Shown here piece after piece: positions 16,593 to 24,917 of a DNA stretch of 64,000 nt. Position 1 is the stretch's first letter. Each line of letters begins with the position of its first letter. Origin of the DNA: Ignavibacteria bacterium. Its GTDB lineage: Bacteria > Bacteroidota > Ignavibacteria > Tepidaquicellales > OLB5. The notes beneath the pieces are model-generated. The model was not told where the DNA came from. It worked only from the letters and a program-made list of their open reading frames with translations, and did no database searches. The stretch covers positions 310,001 through 374,000 of the forward strand of contig JAFLBX010000002.1 of assembly GCA_017303675.1 (NCBI GenBank), given 5' to 3'. The translations under genes were made by a program, and so were the position numbers.

Positions 16593-16733
16593 TTAAAATT
16601 TAAACATTGTTAACAAAAATACCAAAAATTTGTTTCCTTTACAATTTATATCAAATTCTGATTTTCATAGATTTAATACAGTATTATTATTAATTTACAA
16701 TAACATAATTCCCGTAATTAATTTTTTATCTTA

Positions 16734-17102
16734 ATGACAAAGAATAAAATTGCAGTTGTTGAAGATGAAGGTATTGTCGCAATGGATATCAGCAAGTGCC
16801 TTGCAAGCCTTGGCTATGAAGTAACGTTTATTTCTGATTCTGGTGAAAAAGTACTTGAACTTGTTAAGGAATCTCTGCCTGACCTGATTCTAATGGATGT
16901 TGAGCTTAAAGGGCAGCTGAACGGACTTGATACTGCAAGATTGCTTCGGGAAAAGTACAGCATACATATTGTATTTTTAACAGCGTTTGAAGATGAAACA
17001 ACTCTTAACAGGATCGGGGAATTAAGCCCGGATGGCTACCTTGTAAAACCATTTGAAGATGACCAGCTGGAAAATACATTGAAACGTGTTTTAAAGAATT
17101 GA
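16734..17102 (+). CDS. Single-domain response regulator (CheY-like receiver)
   Basis: A 122-residue receiver domain with no output domain. The acidic pair is D11/E12, the phosphoacceptor D55 (LILMDVEL), the conserved threonine T83 (FLTAFED) and the lysine K105 (YLVKPFED). The GxLNGLDTAR loop after the acceptor is typical of receivers that pair with hybrid or PAS histidine kinases. No kinase is adjacent; the partner is elsewhere. The stop codon at 17100-17102 directly abuts the stop of the convergent gene at 17103. Confidence 0.9.
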   Translation: MTKNKIAVVEDEGIVAMDISKCLASLGYEVTFISDSGEKVLELVKESLPDLILMDVELKGQLNGLDTARLLREKYSIHIVFLTAFEDETTLNRIGELSPDGYLVKPFEDDQLENTLKRVLKN

Positions 17103-18113
17103 TCATTCCCCGCCCATTGATGAGTGTATGATAGTACCGCTTTCACCGGCTATCCATCCATATTGCGGTGAAACAAAAAAACATTTTCTTAAAAAATTAG
17201 CAGTTGGTGTACTCTTTCTTGTAAAGTTATTACCTGCATCATATGTTTTATAAACAGCCCCAATATCCCCGGTTAGAAACCCTGTACTTTCATTTATAAA
17301 AAAAACCGATGTGAACTCATCTGTTGCAGGCGGCGGAAGAATGACCCAGTTAACACCTTTGTTTGTAGTTTTTAGTAAAGTACCTGTCTGCCCGCATGAA
17401 TATCCTGTATTTGCATCGGTAAAAAAAATTGATTTAAGAGTGTTTTGAGAAGGTGTCTGCTGTAAGCTCCAGCTTGAGCCGTAATCACTGCTGAAATAAA
17501 CAGTTCCAAAATCTCCGCAAATGAAAGCCTCCCCGTTTAAAGTAACATCAATGCTGTAAAGCGTACCTGAAAATGGCAAGCTGATTATTTGCCAATTGAG
17601 CCCTGCATTTGTTGTTTTAATTATTGTTCCGTTAATACCTGATGAAATTCCGGTTTGGCTGTCATAGAAAATAATGTCATACAGGAAGTTTGATGTTATC
17701 ACAGGCAAAAGAGCCCAGTTTTCTCCGGCATCCGTTGTTTTTATTATATTGCCAAGTGAACCGCAGGCATATCCGGTATTTTGACCTGTAAAGAAAATTG
17801 AGTTTAAACTTGCTGCTGATACAGGAACCGGTTTTTTATGCCATGAAGCTCCGCCATCGGTGGTTTTTATTATTTTACTGCTGTCATTTGGGAATGAATT
17901 ACCGCATGCATAGCCTGTCAGTGAATCTGTAAAATATATTCCTTTGAGATTATTTGTTATATTTGTTGATTGCTTTATCCAGGAAGAGCTTTCAGCGGGA
18001 GGAATTAACGGGTCTGACTCTTTATTGCAGCAAATTAAGGTTGTTATAAATAAAGCAATTATTGAAAAGTTAACCGGGAAATAAAATATTTTCTTGATTT
18101 TTTTAATATTCAT
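17103..18113 (-). CDS. Exported beta-propeller protein with YCF48/BNR-type repeats
   Basis: The product has 336 residues from ATG 18113; an upstream in-frame ATG at 18167 would add 18 residues before the signal sequence and is less likely. The N-terminal hydrophobic stretch ends in LICC followed by NKES, which may be a relaxed lipobox. The mature part is six or seven repeats of the pattern 'IFFTDxxTGYxCGxxGxIxKTTDxGxNW', the YCF48/photosystem-stability or BNR-like propeller motif. Such proteins are common surface or periplasmic proteins in this phylum. Function is unknown. It is convergent with, and abuts, the response regulator. Confidence 0.75.
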   Translation of the reverse strand: MNIKKIKKIFYFPVNFSIIALFITTLICCNKESDPLIPPAESSSWIKQSTNITNNLKGIYFTDSLTGYACGNSFPNDSSKIIKTTDGGASWHKKPVPVSAASLNSIFFTGQNTGYACGSLGNIIKTTDAGENWALLPVITSNFLYDIIFYDSQTGISSGINGTIIKTTNAGLNWQIISLPFSGTLYSIDVTLNGEAFICGDFGTVYFSSDYGSSWSLQQTPSQNTLKSIFFTDANTGYSCGQTGTLLKTTNKGVNWVILPPPATDEFTSVFFINESTGFLTGDIGAVYKTYDAGNNFTRKSTPTANFLRKCFFVSPQYGWIAGESGTIIHSSMGGE

Positions 18114-18261
18114 CTGAATTTGCAAATTACTTATTATGCAAATAATATTCAATTTAAAATTATTCAAAACCGCAGAACTTAGAACAGTGTATGCTTGTTT
18201 TATTAATGAATAATAGATATATTTAAAAAATTTATATTTAAAATAATCATTAGATAATCAA

Positions 18262-18789
18262 ATGAAAAAATTAATTTTTACCGCAATTCTGTTATTTATG
18301 TCAGTTGGTTTCTTTCCTGTAACAAAAGCAGATTCTCCCGTAAAAACCTTTTCTAATGATGATATCAAAAAAATTACAGGTGCTTATCTGGAAGGTAAGC
18401 TTGATTTTGAAAACCCTGTAATGGTGGATGTTGACAGTGACGGCGATTTCGACGCTTTAAAATTCAATGACGGGAATGTATCATATTATAAAAATATGGG
18501 CACCAATGAAGCGCCTTCGTTTGTTCTGGAAAATGAAAATTACGAAAAATACAGCAGAACGTTTTTTGTTGAGCCTAAGATGCCTTACCCGATGTTCTTT
18601 GCTGATAAAGATGGTGATGGCGATATGGATATGTTTGTAGTAAAGGATAAAAGCTATAATTCCTCCGAAAAGAAAGTTGAATACAAAATTTCAAGCGCCG
18701 AAAATTCGATGGACCTGAGTACAGGAACACTTATAACAATTATTCTTGTACTTGTGATAGTGCTGCTGGTTCTTGCAATTATCAGGTAA
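18262..18789 (+). CDS. Exported FG-GAP-like calcium-loop protein with C-terminal membrane anchor
   Basis: The product has 175 residues. A signal peptide covers residues 1-23. Two calcium-loop motifs of the FG-GAP/VCBS type follow, DVDSDGDFDALKF and DKDGDGDMDMFVV, separated by YYKNMGTNEAPSF, which is the usual text between such repeats. Residues about 155-174 are a strongly hydrophobic helix (LITIILVLVIVLLVLAII) ending in R, so the domain is probably held on the outer face of a membrane. It has only about one and a half propeller blades, far too few for a closed propeller. Function is unknown. A terminator follows. Confidence 0.65.
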   Translation: MKKLIFTAILLFMSVGFFPVTKADSPVKTFSNDDIKKITGAYLEGKLDFENPVMVDVDSDGDFDALKFNDGNVSYYKNMGTNEAPSFVLENENYEKYSRTFFVEPKMPYPMFFADKDGDGDMDMFVVKDKSYNSSEKKVEYKISSAENSMDLSTGTLITIILVLVIVLLVLAIIR

Positions 18790-18810
18790 AAAAGTAAATT
18801 TTGGAATAAA

Positions 18811-18838
18811 AAAAGGGAGCTGAGTTCAGCTCCCTTTT
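18811..18838. terminator. Bidirectional Rho-independent terminator
   Basis: Nine-base arms 18815-18823 (GGGAGCTGA) and 18826-18834 (TCAGCTCCC) with a 2-base loop, flanked by AAAA and TTTT on opposite sides. It serves the FG-GAP gene (+) and the convergent gene ending at 18859 (-). Confidence 0.85.
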
Positions 18839-18858
18839 CTTTTTATATGAATAAAAAT

Positions 18859-19281
18859 TTAATCAATTATTAATTTTGAACTTTCTTTAATATCGCCTGC
18901 AGAAAGTACACAAGTGAAGTTGCCCTTTCCGAAATTTTCAGGACTAATATTAATTTCGTATGTCCCGGCAGCCAGATTATTGTAAATATAGGTTCTCACC
19001 AAATTATTAGAGTTATCATAAACTGAAATATTCACATAAGAAGATGAAGGCAGTTCGAATTTGATCTGATTTTGCGAAACCTGGTAAATATTATATTCTT
19101 TTTCTATTACAACCCTGTTTTCTATTCCTGCAACTGAACCATCCGGGAAATTAACTTCCCTGAACTGCTGAGCAAACAATATATTTGTATTGGCAAATAT
19201 AAATAAGGCTCCCATCATTGCCAGTGCCAATATTATATTAAATTTCTGCAATCTGTTGTTATTTCTTTCTTTATTAGACAT
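18859..19281 (-). CDS. Small secreted protein dominated by a type IX secretion (Por-tail-like) domain
   Basis: The product has 140 residues from ATG 19281; an in-frame ATG at 19311 would only add ten residues before the signal. Residues about 15-38 form a signal peptide ending at LFAQQ. From residue 70 on, IKFELPSSSYVNISVYDNSN then VRTYIYNNLAAGTYEINI then ENFGKGNFTCVLSAG then SKLIID matches the C-terminal sorting/FlgD-like fold used by T9SS substrates. Between signal and tail there are only about 30 residues, so there is no real cargo. Function is unknown; it could be a small surface protein or a decoy or leftover tail. Confidence 0.6.
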   Translation of the reverse strand: MSNKERNNNRLQKFNIILALAMMGALFIFANTNILFAQQFREVNFPDGSVAGIENRVVIEKEYNIYQVSQNQIKFELPSSSYVNISVYDNSNNLVRTYIYNNLAAGTYEINISPENFGKGNFTCVLSAGDIKESSKLIID

Positions 19282-19406
19282 TTTTGTTTTCCCTTTTGGT
19301 AAATATACCATTAATTAGCTACGTAAAATTATTATTTATCTAACCCCATTTCAATACCTGTAAAGGGGTATAAACTTTGTAAGTATGTAATTAATCGCTA
19401 ATTTCA

Positions 19407-19437
19407 TTGAGATTTTTGCTAAAAAAAGATATATTTG
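19407..19437 (+). promoter_or_regulatory. Candidate Bacteroidota-type promoter of proS
   Basis: TTG at 19407-19409 and TATATTTG at 19430-19437 are separated by 20 bases, fitting the TTG-N19/20-TAnnTTTG consensus described for Bacteroidota sigma factor. The ATG follows 20 bases later, implying a very short leader. Assigned from the consensus alone. Confidence 0.35.
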
Positions 19438-19457
19438 TCTAAATTTTAAATAAATAA

Positions 19458-21182
19458 ATGAAATTCAGCCAATATTTTCTTCCAACATTAAAAGAAGTAC
19501 CTTCGGATTCTGTAATTCCTTCACATATATTAATGGTTAGAGCCGGAATGATCAGGCAGTTGACTGCCGGTGTATATTCATACCTTCCCCTGGGATTAAG
19601 AGTTTTTAAAAAAGTAGAAAAAATCGTGCGTGAAGAGATGAATGCAATCGGCGGCTCGGAATTTTATTTACCGGCGCTTTCACCTAATGAATTGTGGGCT
19701 GAAACCGGCAGGCTGGAAGACTATGGAGACGATATTTTCAGGATAAAGAACAGGGAGCTGGTTCTTGCTCCGACTCACGAGGAAGTATTTACATCGCTTG
19801 CTAAGCCAAACCTGATCTCATACAAGCATCTGCCCCAGATATGGTACCAGATTCAGACAAAGTTCCGCAATGAACCGCGTCCAAGGGGTGGTGTTCTGAG
19901 GGGAAGGCAGTTCACAATGAAAGATGCATATTCTTTTGATGCTACATGGGAAGGACTTGATGAATCATATAACAAACATGCTCAGGCTTACAGAAATATA
20001 TTCACAAGATGCGGGCTAAGATTTTTTACAGTATCAGCTTTCAGCGGAGCTATGGGCGGCAGTGAATCAGAAGAATTTATGGTTGAAGCTGATTCAGGTG
20101 AAGATACTGTAGTTATAAGTTTAGATAATACTTATGCCTCAAATATTGAAGTTGCTTCTTCATTCACTGTTAAAGTAGATAGAAAAGATTCCGGGCTGGC
20201 TTATGAAGAGTTCCATACTCCCAATATCAAGAGTATTGATGAGCTTGCCGGATTTTTAAACTTAACAGACCGTTCAAGGCTTGCCAAATCAAGATTGTTT
20301 GTAATTCCTGCAAAAGATGCACGTAAAAAAGATGAATACTTGCTCGCACTTGTATGCGGCGATGATGAAGTAAGCGAAACTAAGCTGGCGGGCATTTTTC
20401 CGGGAATAAGACCGGGACATCCGGAAGAGCTAATGGAAATTGCAGGAGCAAATGCCGGCTCAATCGGACCTGTTAATTTCAAAAATAAAGATGTTAAAAT
20501 AATTGCTGATAAGAGACTTGAGGATGCAGATGAGCTGATCAGCGGTGCATGTAAAAATGATTATCACATCAAAAATATTGACCTTAAAAGGGATGTCAGC
20601 GGAATTAAATATTATGATATAAGGCAGGTTAAGGATGGTGAAAAAACCACAGACGGAAATTCGTCATTAAGATTGACAAAAGCTATAGAGGTTGGTCATA
20701 TTTTTAAGCTTGGCACCAGGTATGCTGAAGCTTTGGGCGCTAAATATCTGGATGTTAATGGCAAAGAAAATGTTATTATCATGGGCAGTTATGGAATCGG
20801 AATTGAACGTATTGCTGCTGCGTATATTGAACAAAATCACGATAAAGACGGTATTATCTGGAGCGGTGAAATTTCACCTTTCAGCATTCATTTAATAAGT
20901 GTCAATAAAAAGGCAGATGCGATAAAAGAAGCTGCCGAAAAACTGTATAATGAATTATCTTCAAAAGGTTATGAAGTATTGTTCGATGACAGAGATGATA
21001 TAAGTCCGGGTGTAAAATTCAAAGATGCAGACCTGATAGGTATCCCACTGCAGCTTGTTGTAAGTGATAAAAACATGAAAAACGATGAAATTGAAGTGAA
21101 ATTCAGAAGAACCGGAGAAAGGGTAAAAGTTAATTTTTCATCTATTATTGATAAGCTTCCCGGGTTAATGGAAAATATATAA
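19458..21182 (+). CDS. proS: Prolyl-tRNA synthetase
   Basis: A 574-residue class II synthetase, matching the bacterial type that carries an editing domain inserted between motifs 2 and 3 (E. coli 572). Motif 1 region: ILMVRAGMIRQLTAGVYSYLPLG. Motif 2: TKFRNEPRPRGG followed by LRGRQFTMKDAYSFD. The YbaK-like insert spans about residues 225-400. Motif 3: MGSYGIGIERIAAAYIEQ. The C-terminal anticodon-binding domain is at about 475-570. It charges tRNA-Pro in the cytoplasm. It appears monocistronic, with a candidate promoter just upstream and a 110-base gap before the next gene. Confidence 0.95.
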   Translation: MKFSQYFLPTLKEVPSDSVIPSHILMVRAGMIRQLTAGVYSYLPLGLRVFKKVEKIVREEMNAIGGSEFYLPALSPNELWAETGRLEDYGDDIFRIKNRELVLAPTHEEVFTSLAKPNLISYKHLPQIWYQIQTKFRNEPRPRGGVLRGRQFTMKDAYSFDATWEGLDESYNKHAQAYRNIFTRCGLRFFTVSAFSGAMGGSESEEFMVEADSGEDTVVISLDNTYASNIEVASSFTVKVDRKDSGLAYEEFHTPNIKSIDELAGFLNLTDRSRLAKSRLFVIPAKDARKKDEYLLALVCGDDEVSETKLAGIFPGIRPGHPEELMEIAGANAGSIGPVNFKNKDVKIIADKRLEDADELISGACKNDYHIKNIDLKRDVSGIKYYDIRQVKDGEKTTDGNSSLRLTKAIEVGHIFKLGTRYAEALGAKYLDVNGKENVIIMGSYGIGIERIAAAYIEQNHDKDGIIWSGEISPFSIHLISVNKKADAIKEAAEKLYNELSSKGYEVLFDDRDDISPGVKFKDADLIGIPLQLVVSDKNMKNDEIEVKFRRTGERVKVNFSSIIDKLPGLMENI

Positions 21183-21292
21183 TATTGATATTTATCTAAA
21201 AAATTGTAATTTTACAAAACAATTCAATAATCTACAGGGTCAAATCTATAGCAAAAAGTTTATACCATTCTTTTTAAACTAAATTAAAATTT

Positions 21293-22867
21293 TTGGGATT
21301 AAGTTTATCTAACAGGCAGTTATTTACCTTCGGGCTTGTTGTATTGTTAATTGGCGCAGTTATTGGCAGCGTCAGCTTAACATATCCTTTCGGCAGAGAC
21401 CAGGCTATTTATGCATATGCAGGTAAAATGCTGCTTGAAGGAAAAATGAATTACCTTTACGTTTTTGACCTTAAGCCTCCCGGGATTCACTTCTTATTTT
21501 CACTTATCCAGCTTATTTTCGGGGAATCAATGTTCAATGCAAGGATTTTTGATATCCTGTGGCAATCGATAACCGCATTTTTAATTGCACTAATTTCTTT
21601 CCGCCTCCAGGCCGGAAGATTACTTTCGATACTCTCATCATTTTTTTATTTATTCCTGTACTATAGGCTGGATTATTGGCACACTCTTCAGGCTGATGGT
21701 GCATTGAACTTATTTTTCGCTGCCGCTGTGCTGCTGTTACTGGGCAGTTATAAATTACACTCATTTGCAAAAATTTTTCTGGCAGGTTTATTGTTTGCGG
21801 CAGCACTTGTTATAAAATATACTATCATTACGTTTGTTCCATTTTTATTCATAGTATTCATTGCAGATAAAAAAATATTATTGAGTTTAAGGCTTAAAAA
21901 TATTTTGGTTTTTTCTCTTGGGGCTGCATTTACAGGATCATTAATTTTTGCAGTATATTACTTCAGCGGAGCGCTGAGCGCTTTCCTGGATATTCAGTTA
22001 GTGCAGACCCCGTTATACACTAAAATAGCATATGAAACCGAACAGGCAGGCTATATTTCTTCACAAATATTGAAATTATTCTTTTATTCAGCCTATTCAC
22101 CTTTAATAATATTATCATTTTTCGCTCTGCTTTATACCGTTATTTACAAGGCAGCAGATTTCAGAAATCTTTTAATCTTTGCATGGATACTTTCATCATT
22201 AATTAGCCTGATAATTCAATGGAAGTTTTATTATTATCATTTCCTTGTAATTATTCCGCCGATCTCAATTGGCGCTGTGTATGGACTTTCGCTTTTAAAA
22301 AATCATTTTAAAAACAAAAGAATTGTATATAGAATTATATTACTGGTTTTTATAAGTGGATTTACAATATTCGGATTCAAACCTTACATTGGCAATTATG
22401 ATACCTTGTTTAGTTATTTATCCGGCAAAGAAGATCTGAAAAGCGTTTATATTAAGAACGGCTTTACCAGTGATTCCGTTTTTATGATAAGTAAAACGTT
22501 TAAAGCGGTTGATATAGTTAAACAGAATTCGAATATTAATGACGGTATATATGTTTGGGGATTCGATCCGCTGATATATTATCTATCTGACAGGAAATGT
22601 ACCTCGAGGTTTATCTACAATTTTCCATTGTTATGGAAAGGGGAGAATTCTTCTTTCAGGAAAGAGTTTATGGATGAATTAAATAAGCAAGAGCCAAAGC
22701 TCATTGTTGTAGCTGCAAATGATCCATTGTATTATATATCCGGTTATAATGAGGATTCAAAAATGCTGATTCAGCGTTTTCCTGAATTTAACGAGTTTTT
22801 AAATGCCAGGTATGACTTTAAAACAAAAGCTGATGATTATGAAATTTATGAATTGAAAAAATGGTAA
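21293..22867 (+). CDS. GT39/ArnT-like membrane glycosyltransferase
   Basis: The product has 524 residues (TTG start) with about 10-12 membrane helices and a soluble C-terminal part (about residues 390-524). The first periplasmic loop has RDQAIYAYAGKMLLEGK then FDLKPPGIHF, the acidic-and-PPG pattern of the PMT/ArnT family (polyprenyl-phosphate sugar donors). These enzymes move sugars from lipid carriers to proteins or lipids on the outer face of the inner membrane. Acceptor and sugar are unknown. It overlaps maf by 7 bases, so the two are probably co-transcribed. Confidence 0.7.
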   Translation: MGLSLSNRQLFTFGLVVLLIGAVIGSVSLTYPFGRDQAIYAYAGKMLLEGKMNYLYVFDLKPPGIHFLFSLIQLIFGESMFNARIFDILWQSITAFLIALISFRLQAGRLLSILSSFFYLFLYYRLDYWHTLQADGALNLFFAAAVLLLLGSYKLHSFAKIFLAGLLFAAALVIKYTIITFVPFLFIVFIADKKILLSLRLKNILVFSLGAAFTGSLIFAVYYFSGALSAFLDIQLVQTPLYTKIAYETEQAGYISSQILKLFFYSAYSPLIILSFFALLYTVIYKAADFRNLLIFAWILSSLISLIIQWKFYYYHFLVIIPPISIGAVYGLSLLKNHFKNKRIVYRIILLVFISGFTIFGFKPYIGNYDTLFSYLSGKEDLKSVYIKNGFTSDSVFMISKTFKAVDIVKQNSNINDGIYVWGFDPLIYYLSDRKCTSRFIYNFPLLWKGENSSFRKEFMDELNKQEPKLIVVAANDPLYYISGYNEDSKMLIQRFPEFNEFLNARYDFKTKADDYEIYELKKW

Positions 22868-23472
22868 GGAAAAGAATGCAAAAAAAACGAATAATATTGG
22901 CTTCAGGCTCACCAAGAAGAAAATTGCTGTTAAGAGCACTATTAAATAATTTTGGATTGAAGTTTGATGTAATACAAGCTAATATTGTTGAATATATACC
23001 TCAAAATGTTAAAAAATTCGGTAATTTTGCAGCAAATTTGGCTGAACTCAAAGCACTTGAGGTCGCAGTACGTAAAAATGGTGTTATAATTGCTGCTGAT
23101 ACTATAGTTGTTTATAAAGGTAAAGTACTAGGAAAACCAATAGATAAAAAAGATGCAGAAAAGACCTTAAAATTGTTAAGCGGAAATGAACACAGTGTTT
23201 ATACAGGCTTGGTTATTTATGATACATATGATAATAAAATGTATAAAACTTATGAGATTACGAAGGTTACATTCAGAAAAATTTTAAAAAGTGAAATAAA
23301 GTTTTATGTCAGCGGCGGCTCTCCAATGGATAAAGCCGGCGCATACGGAATTCAGGATGACCTGGGAAGTACATTTGTTCGGAAAATTTCTGGTGATTAT
23401 TTTAATGTAGTAGGGTTACCATTACAGAAATTATATCTTGGATTGAATAAGTTCATTAAATTGATAAATTGA
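22861..23472 (+). CDS. maf: Maf family nucleotide pyrophosphatase
   Basis: The product has 203 residues from ATG 22861 or 198 from ATG 22876. The family start IILASGSPRRKLLL and the catalytic region IIAADTIVVYKGKVLGKP are intact, as are LLSGNEHSVYTGL and KAGAYGIQD. Maf proteins hydrolyse dTTP/UTP or modified nucleotides to monophosphates and are linked to septum control. The exact nucleotide cannot be told. It overlaps the end of the GT39-like gene, and is followed 19 bases later by a flippase-like membrane protein. Confidence 0.9.
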   Translation: MVRKRMQKKRIILASGSPRRKLLLRALLNNFGLKFDVIQANIVEYIPQNVKKFGNFAANLAELKALEVAVRKNGVIIAADTIVVYKGKVLGKPIDKKDAEKTLKLLSGNEHSVYTGLVIYDTYDNKMYKTYEITKVTFRKILKSEIKFYVSGGSPMDKAGAYGIQDDLGSTFVRKISGDYFNVVGLPLQKLYLGLNKFIKLIN

Positions 23473-23491
23473 TTTATTAGAAAAAAATTGA

Positions 23492-24466
23492 TTGTACCAG
23501 AAGTATAAGAAAAAAATATTGTTTTCAGTTGTGTTAGGGGCTGTTGTTTTTCTGGGTTTGAGTATTTACGCAAATTTTGAGGAACTTATGGAAGCATTTG
23601 GTTTGTATAATTGGCTGATGTTTCCGTTTATTTTGCTTCTTTCATTATGTAATTATTGTTTCAGGTTCTTAAGATGGGAGTATTACACAAAAGTACTCGA
23701 TATAAAAATTGAACGCAAACTAAGCTTTTTGATATTTTTATCTTCTTTTATTATGTCAGTTACACCGGGTAAAATAGGAGAAGTATTTAAATCATACCTG
23801 TTAAAAGAACAAAACGGAACCCCTGTTAGTAAAAGTGCTCCAATTGTTTTTGCTGAAAGAATTACTGATTTTCTTTCACTGGTTTTATTAAGCCTGACCG
23901 GAGCGCTGATGTTCGGTTACGGCACGAATCTAATACTAGGCTTTGGTATATTTTTTGTATTACTGGTGTTTGTAATAAGCAATAAAAAGCTTTCTTACGC
24001 AATATTGGGTGTGCTGGAAAAATTCAAATTTATTGCCAGGATCTCACATAAACTGCATACAGCTTATGACAGTATTTACCAAATGGTAAAATTTAAGGAA
24101 TTAATAATAACCATTATTTTAAGTATTTTTGCATGGGCTTTTGAATGTTTAAGCTTTTACCTGGTGATAAACGGGTTCACGGTATTAGGCGCTCCGCATA
24201 TTGATATATTTATAGCAACATTTATTTATGGCTTTGCAACAATTGCAGGAGCAATAACAATGCTGCCCGGGGGCCTGGGTGCTACTGATGCCAGTATGAC
24301 TGGGTTATTGGTATTGCTGGCAATACCAAAGAGTGTTTCTGTAGCTGCAACTTTGATAATTAGGGCAGCTACTTTATGGTTTGCGGTAATAGTGGGAATT
24401 ATCGCAGTCATGTTTTATCAGAAAATTTCCCATAAAAATATTAATGAAATTGTTCTGGAATCATAG
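23492..24466 (+). CDS. Lysylphosphatidylglycerol synthase TM-domain/UPF0104 family membrane protein
   Basis: The product has 324 residues (TTG start) with about eight membrane helices. Diagnostic pieces are NYCFRFLRWEYYTK, FIMSVTPGKIGEVFKSYLLKE, PIVFAERITDFLSLVLLS and MLPGGLGATDASMTGLL, the conserved text of the flippase-like domain shared by MprF/AglD/YbhN proteins. It has no aminoacyl-transferase domain. A role in lipid or polyprenyl-phosphate handling is plausible and would fit its neighbours. It precedes the B12-binding gene by 12 bases. Confidence 0.8.
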   Translation: MYQKYKKKILFSVVLGAVVFLGLSIYANFEELMEAFGLYNWLMFPFILLLSLCNYCFRFLRWEYYTKVLDIKIERKLSFLIFLSSFIMSVTPGKIGEVFKSYLLKEQNGTPVSKSAPIVFAERITDFLSLVLLSLTGALMFGYGTNLILGFGIFFVLLVFVISNKKLSYAILGVLEKFKFIARISHKLHTAYDSIYQMVKFKELIITIILSIFAWAFECLSFYLVINGFTVLGAPHIDIFIATFIYGFATIAGAITMLPGGLGATDASMTGLLVLLAIPKSVSVAATLIIRAATLWFAVIVGIIAVMFYQKISHKNINEIVLES

Positions 24467-24478
24467 TAAAAAATCATT

Positions 24479-24892
24479 ATGGAAAGAAAAATTCGTGTAA
24501 TTATTGCAAAAGCCGGCCTGGATGGACATGACAGGGGTGCAAAAGTCATAGCAGCCGCTTTCAGAGATGCAGGTATTGAAGTAATATACCTTGGCTTAAG
24601 ACAAACCCCTGAAATGATCGTTGAAGCAGCTTTGCAGGAAGATGCTGATGCTATCGGTATAAGTATTTTAAGCGGTGCGCATATGACCGTATTTAAAAAA
24701 ATACTGGATACTATGAAGAATAAAAAGCTGGATAATGTTTTGTTATTTGGCGGCGGAATTATTCCAAAAGAAGATATTGAAAAATTAAAAGCTCTTGGTG
24801 TAGGAGAGCTGTTTACTCCGGGTACACCAACCACTGAAACAATAGAATATGTAAAAAATTGGGTCAGTGAACACAGAGCTCTGGAAGTTTAA
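24479..24892 (+). CDS. Cobalamin-binding subunit/domain of methylmalonyl-CoA mutase type
   Basis: A 137-residue single-domain protein. The B12 ligand motif DGHDRG (D15, H17, G20) follows IIAKAGL. The later segments [16 protein letters not shown] and [19 protein letters not shown] give the flavodoxin-like fold that binds cobalamin base-off. It equals the C-terminal domain of methylmalonyl-CoA mutase or the separate small subunit seen in archaea and some bacteria. The catalytic TIM-barrel partner is not in this window, which leaves the pathway open (propionate/succinyl-CoA interconversion is most likely). It lies between a membrane protein and a phosphohexomutase. Confidence 0.88.
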
Positions 24893-24917
24893 TAACAATT
24901 TTAAATTAAAATATTAA

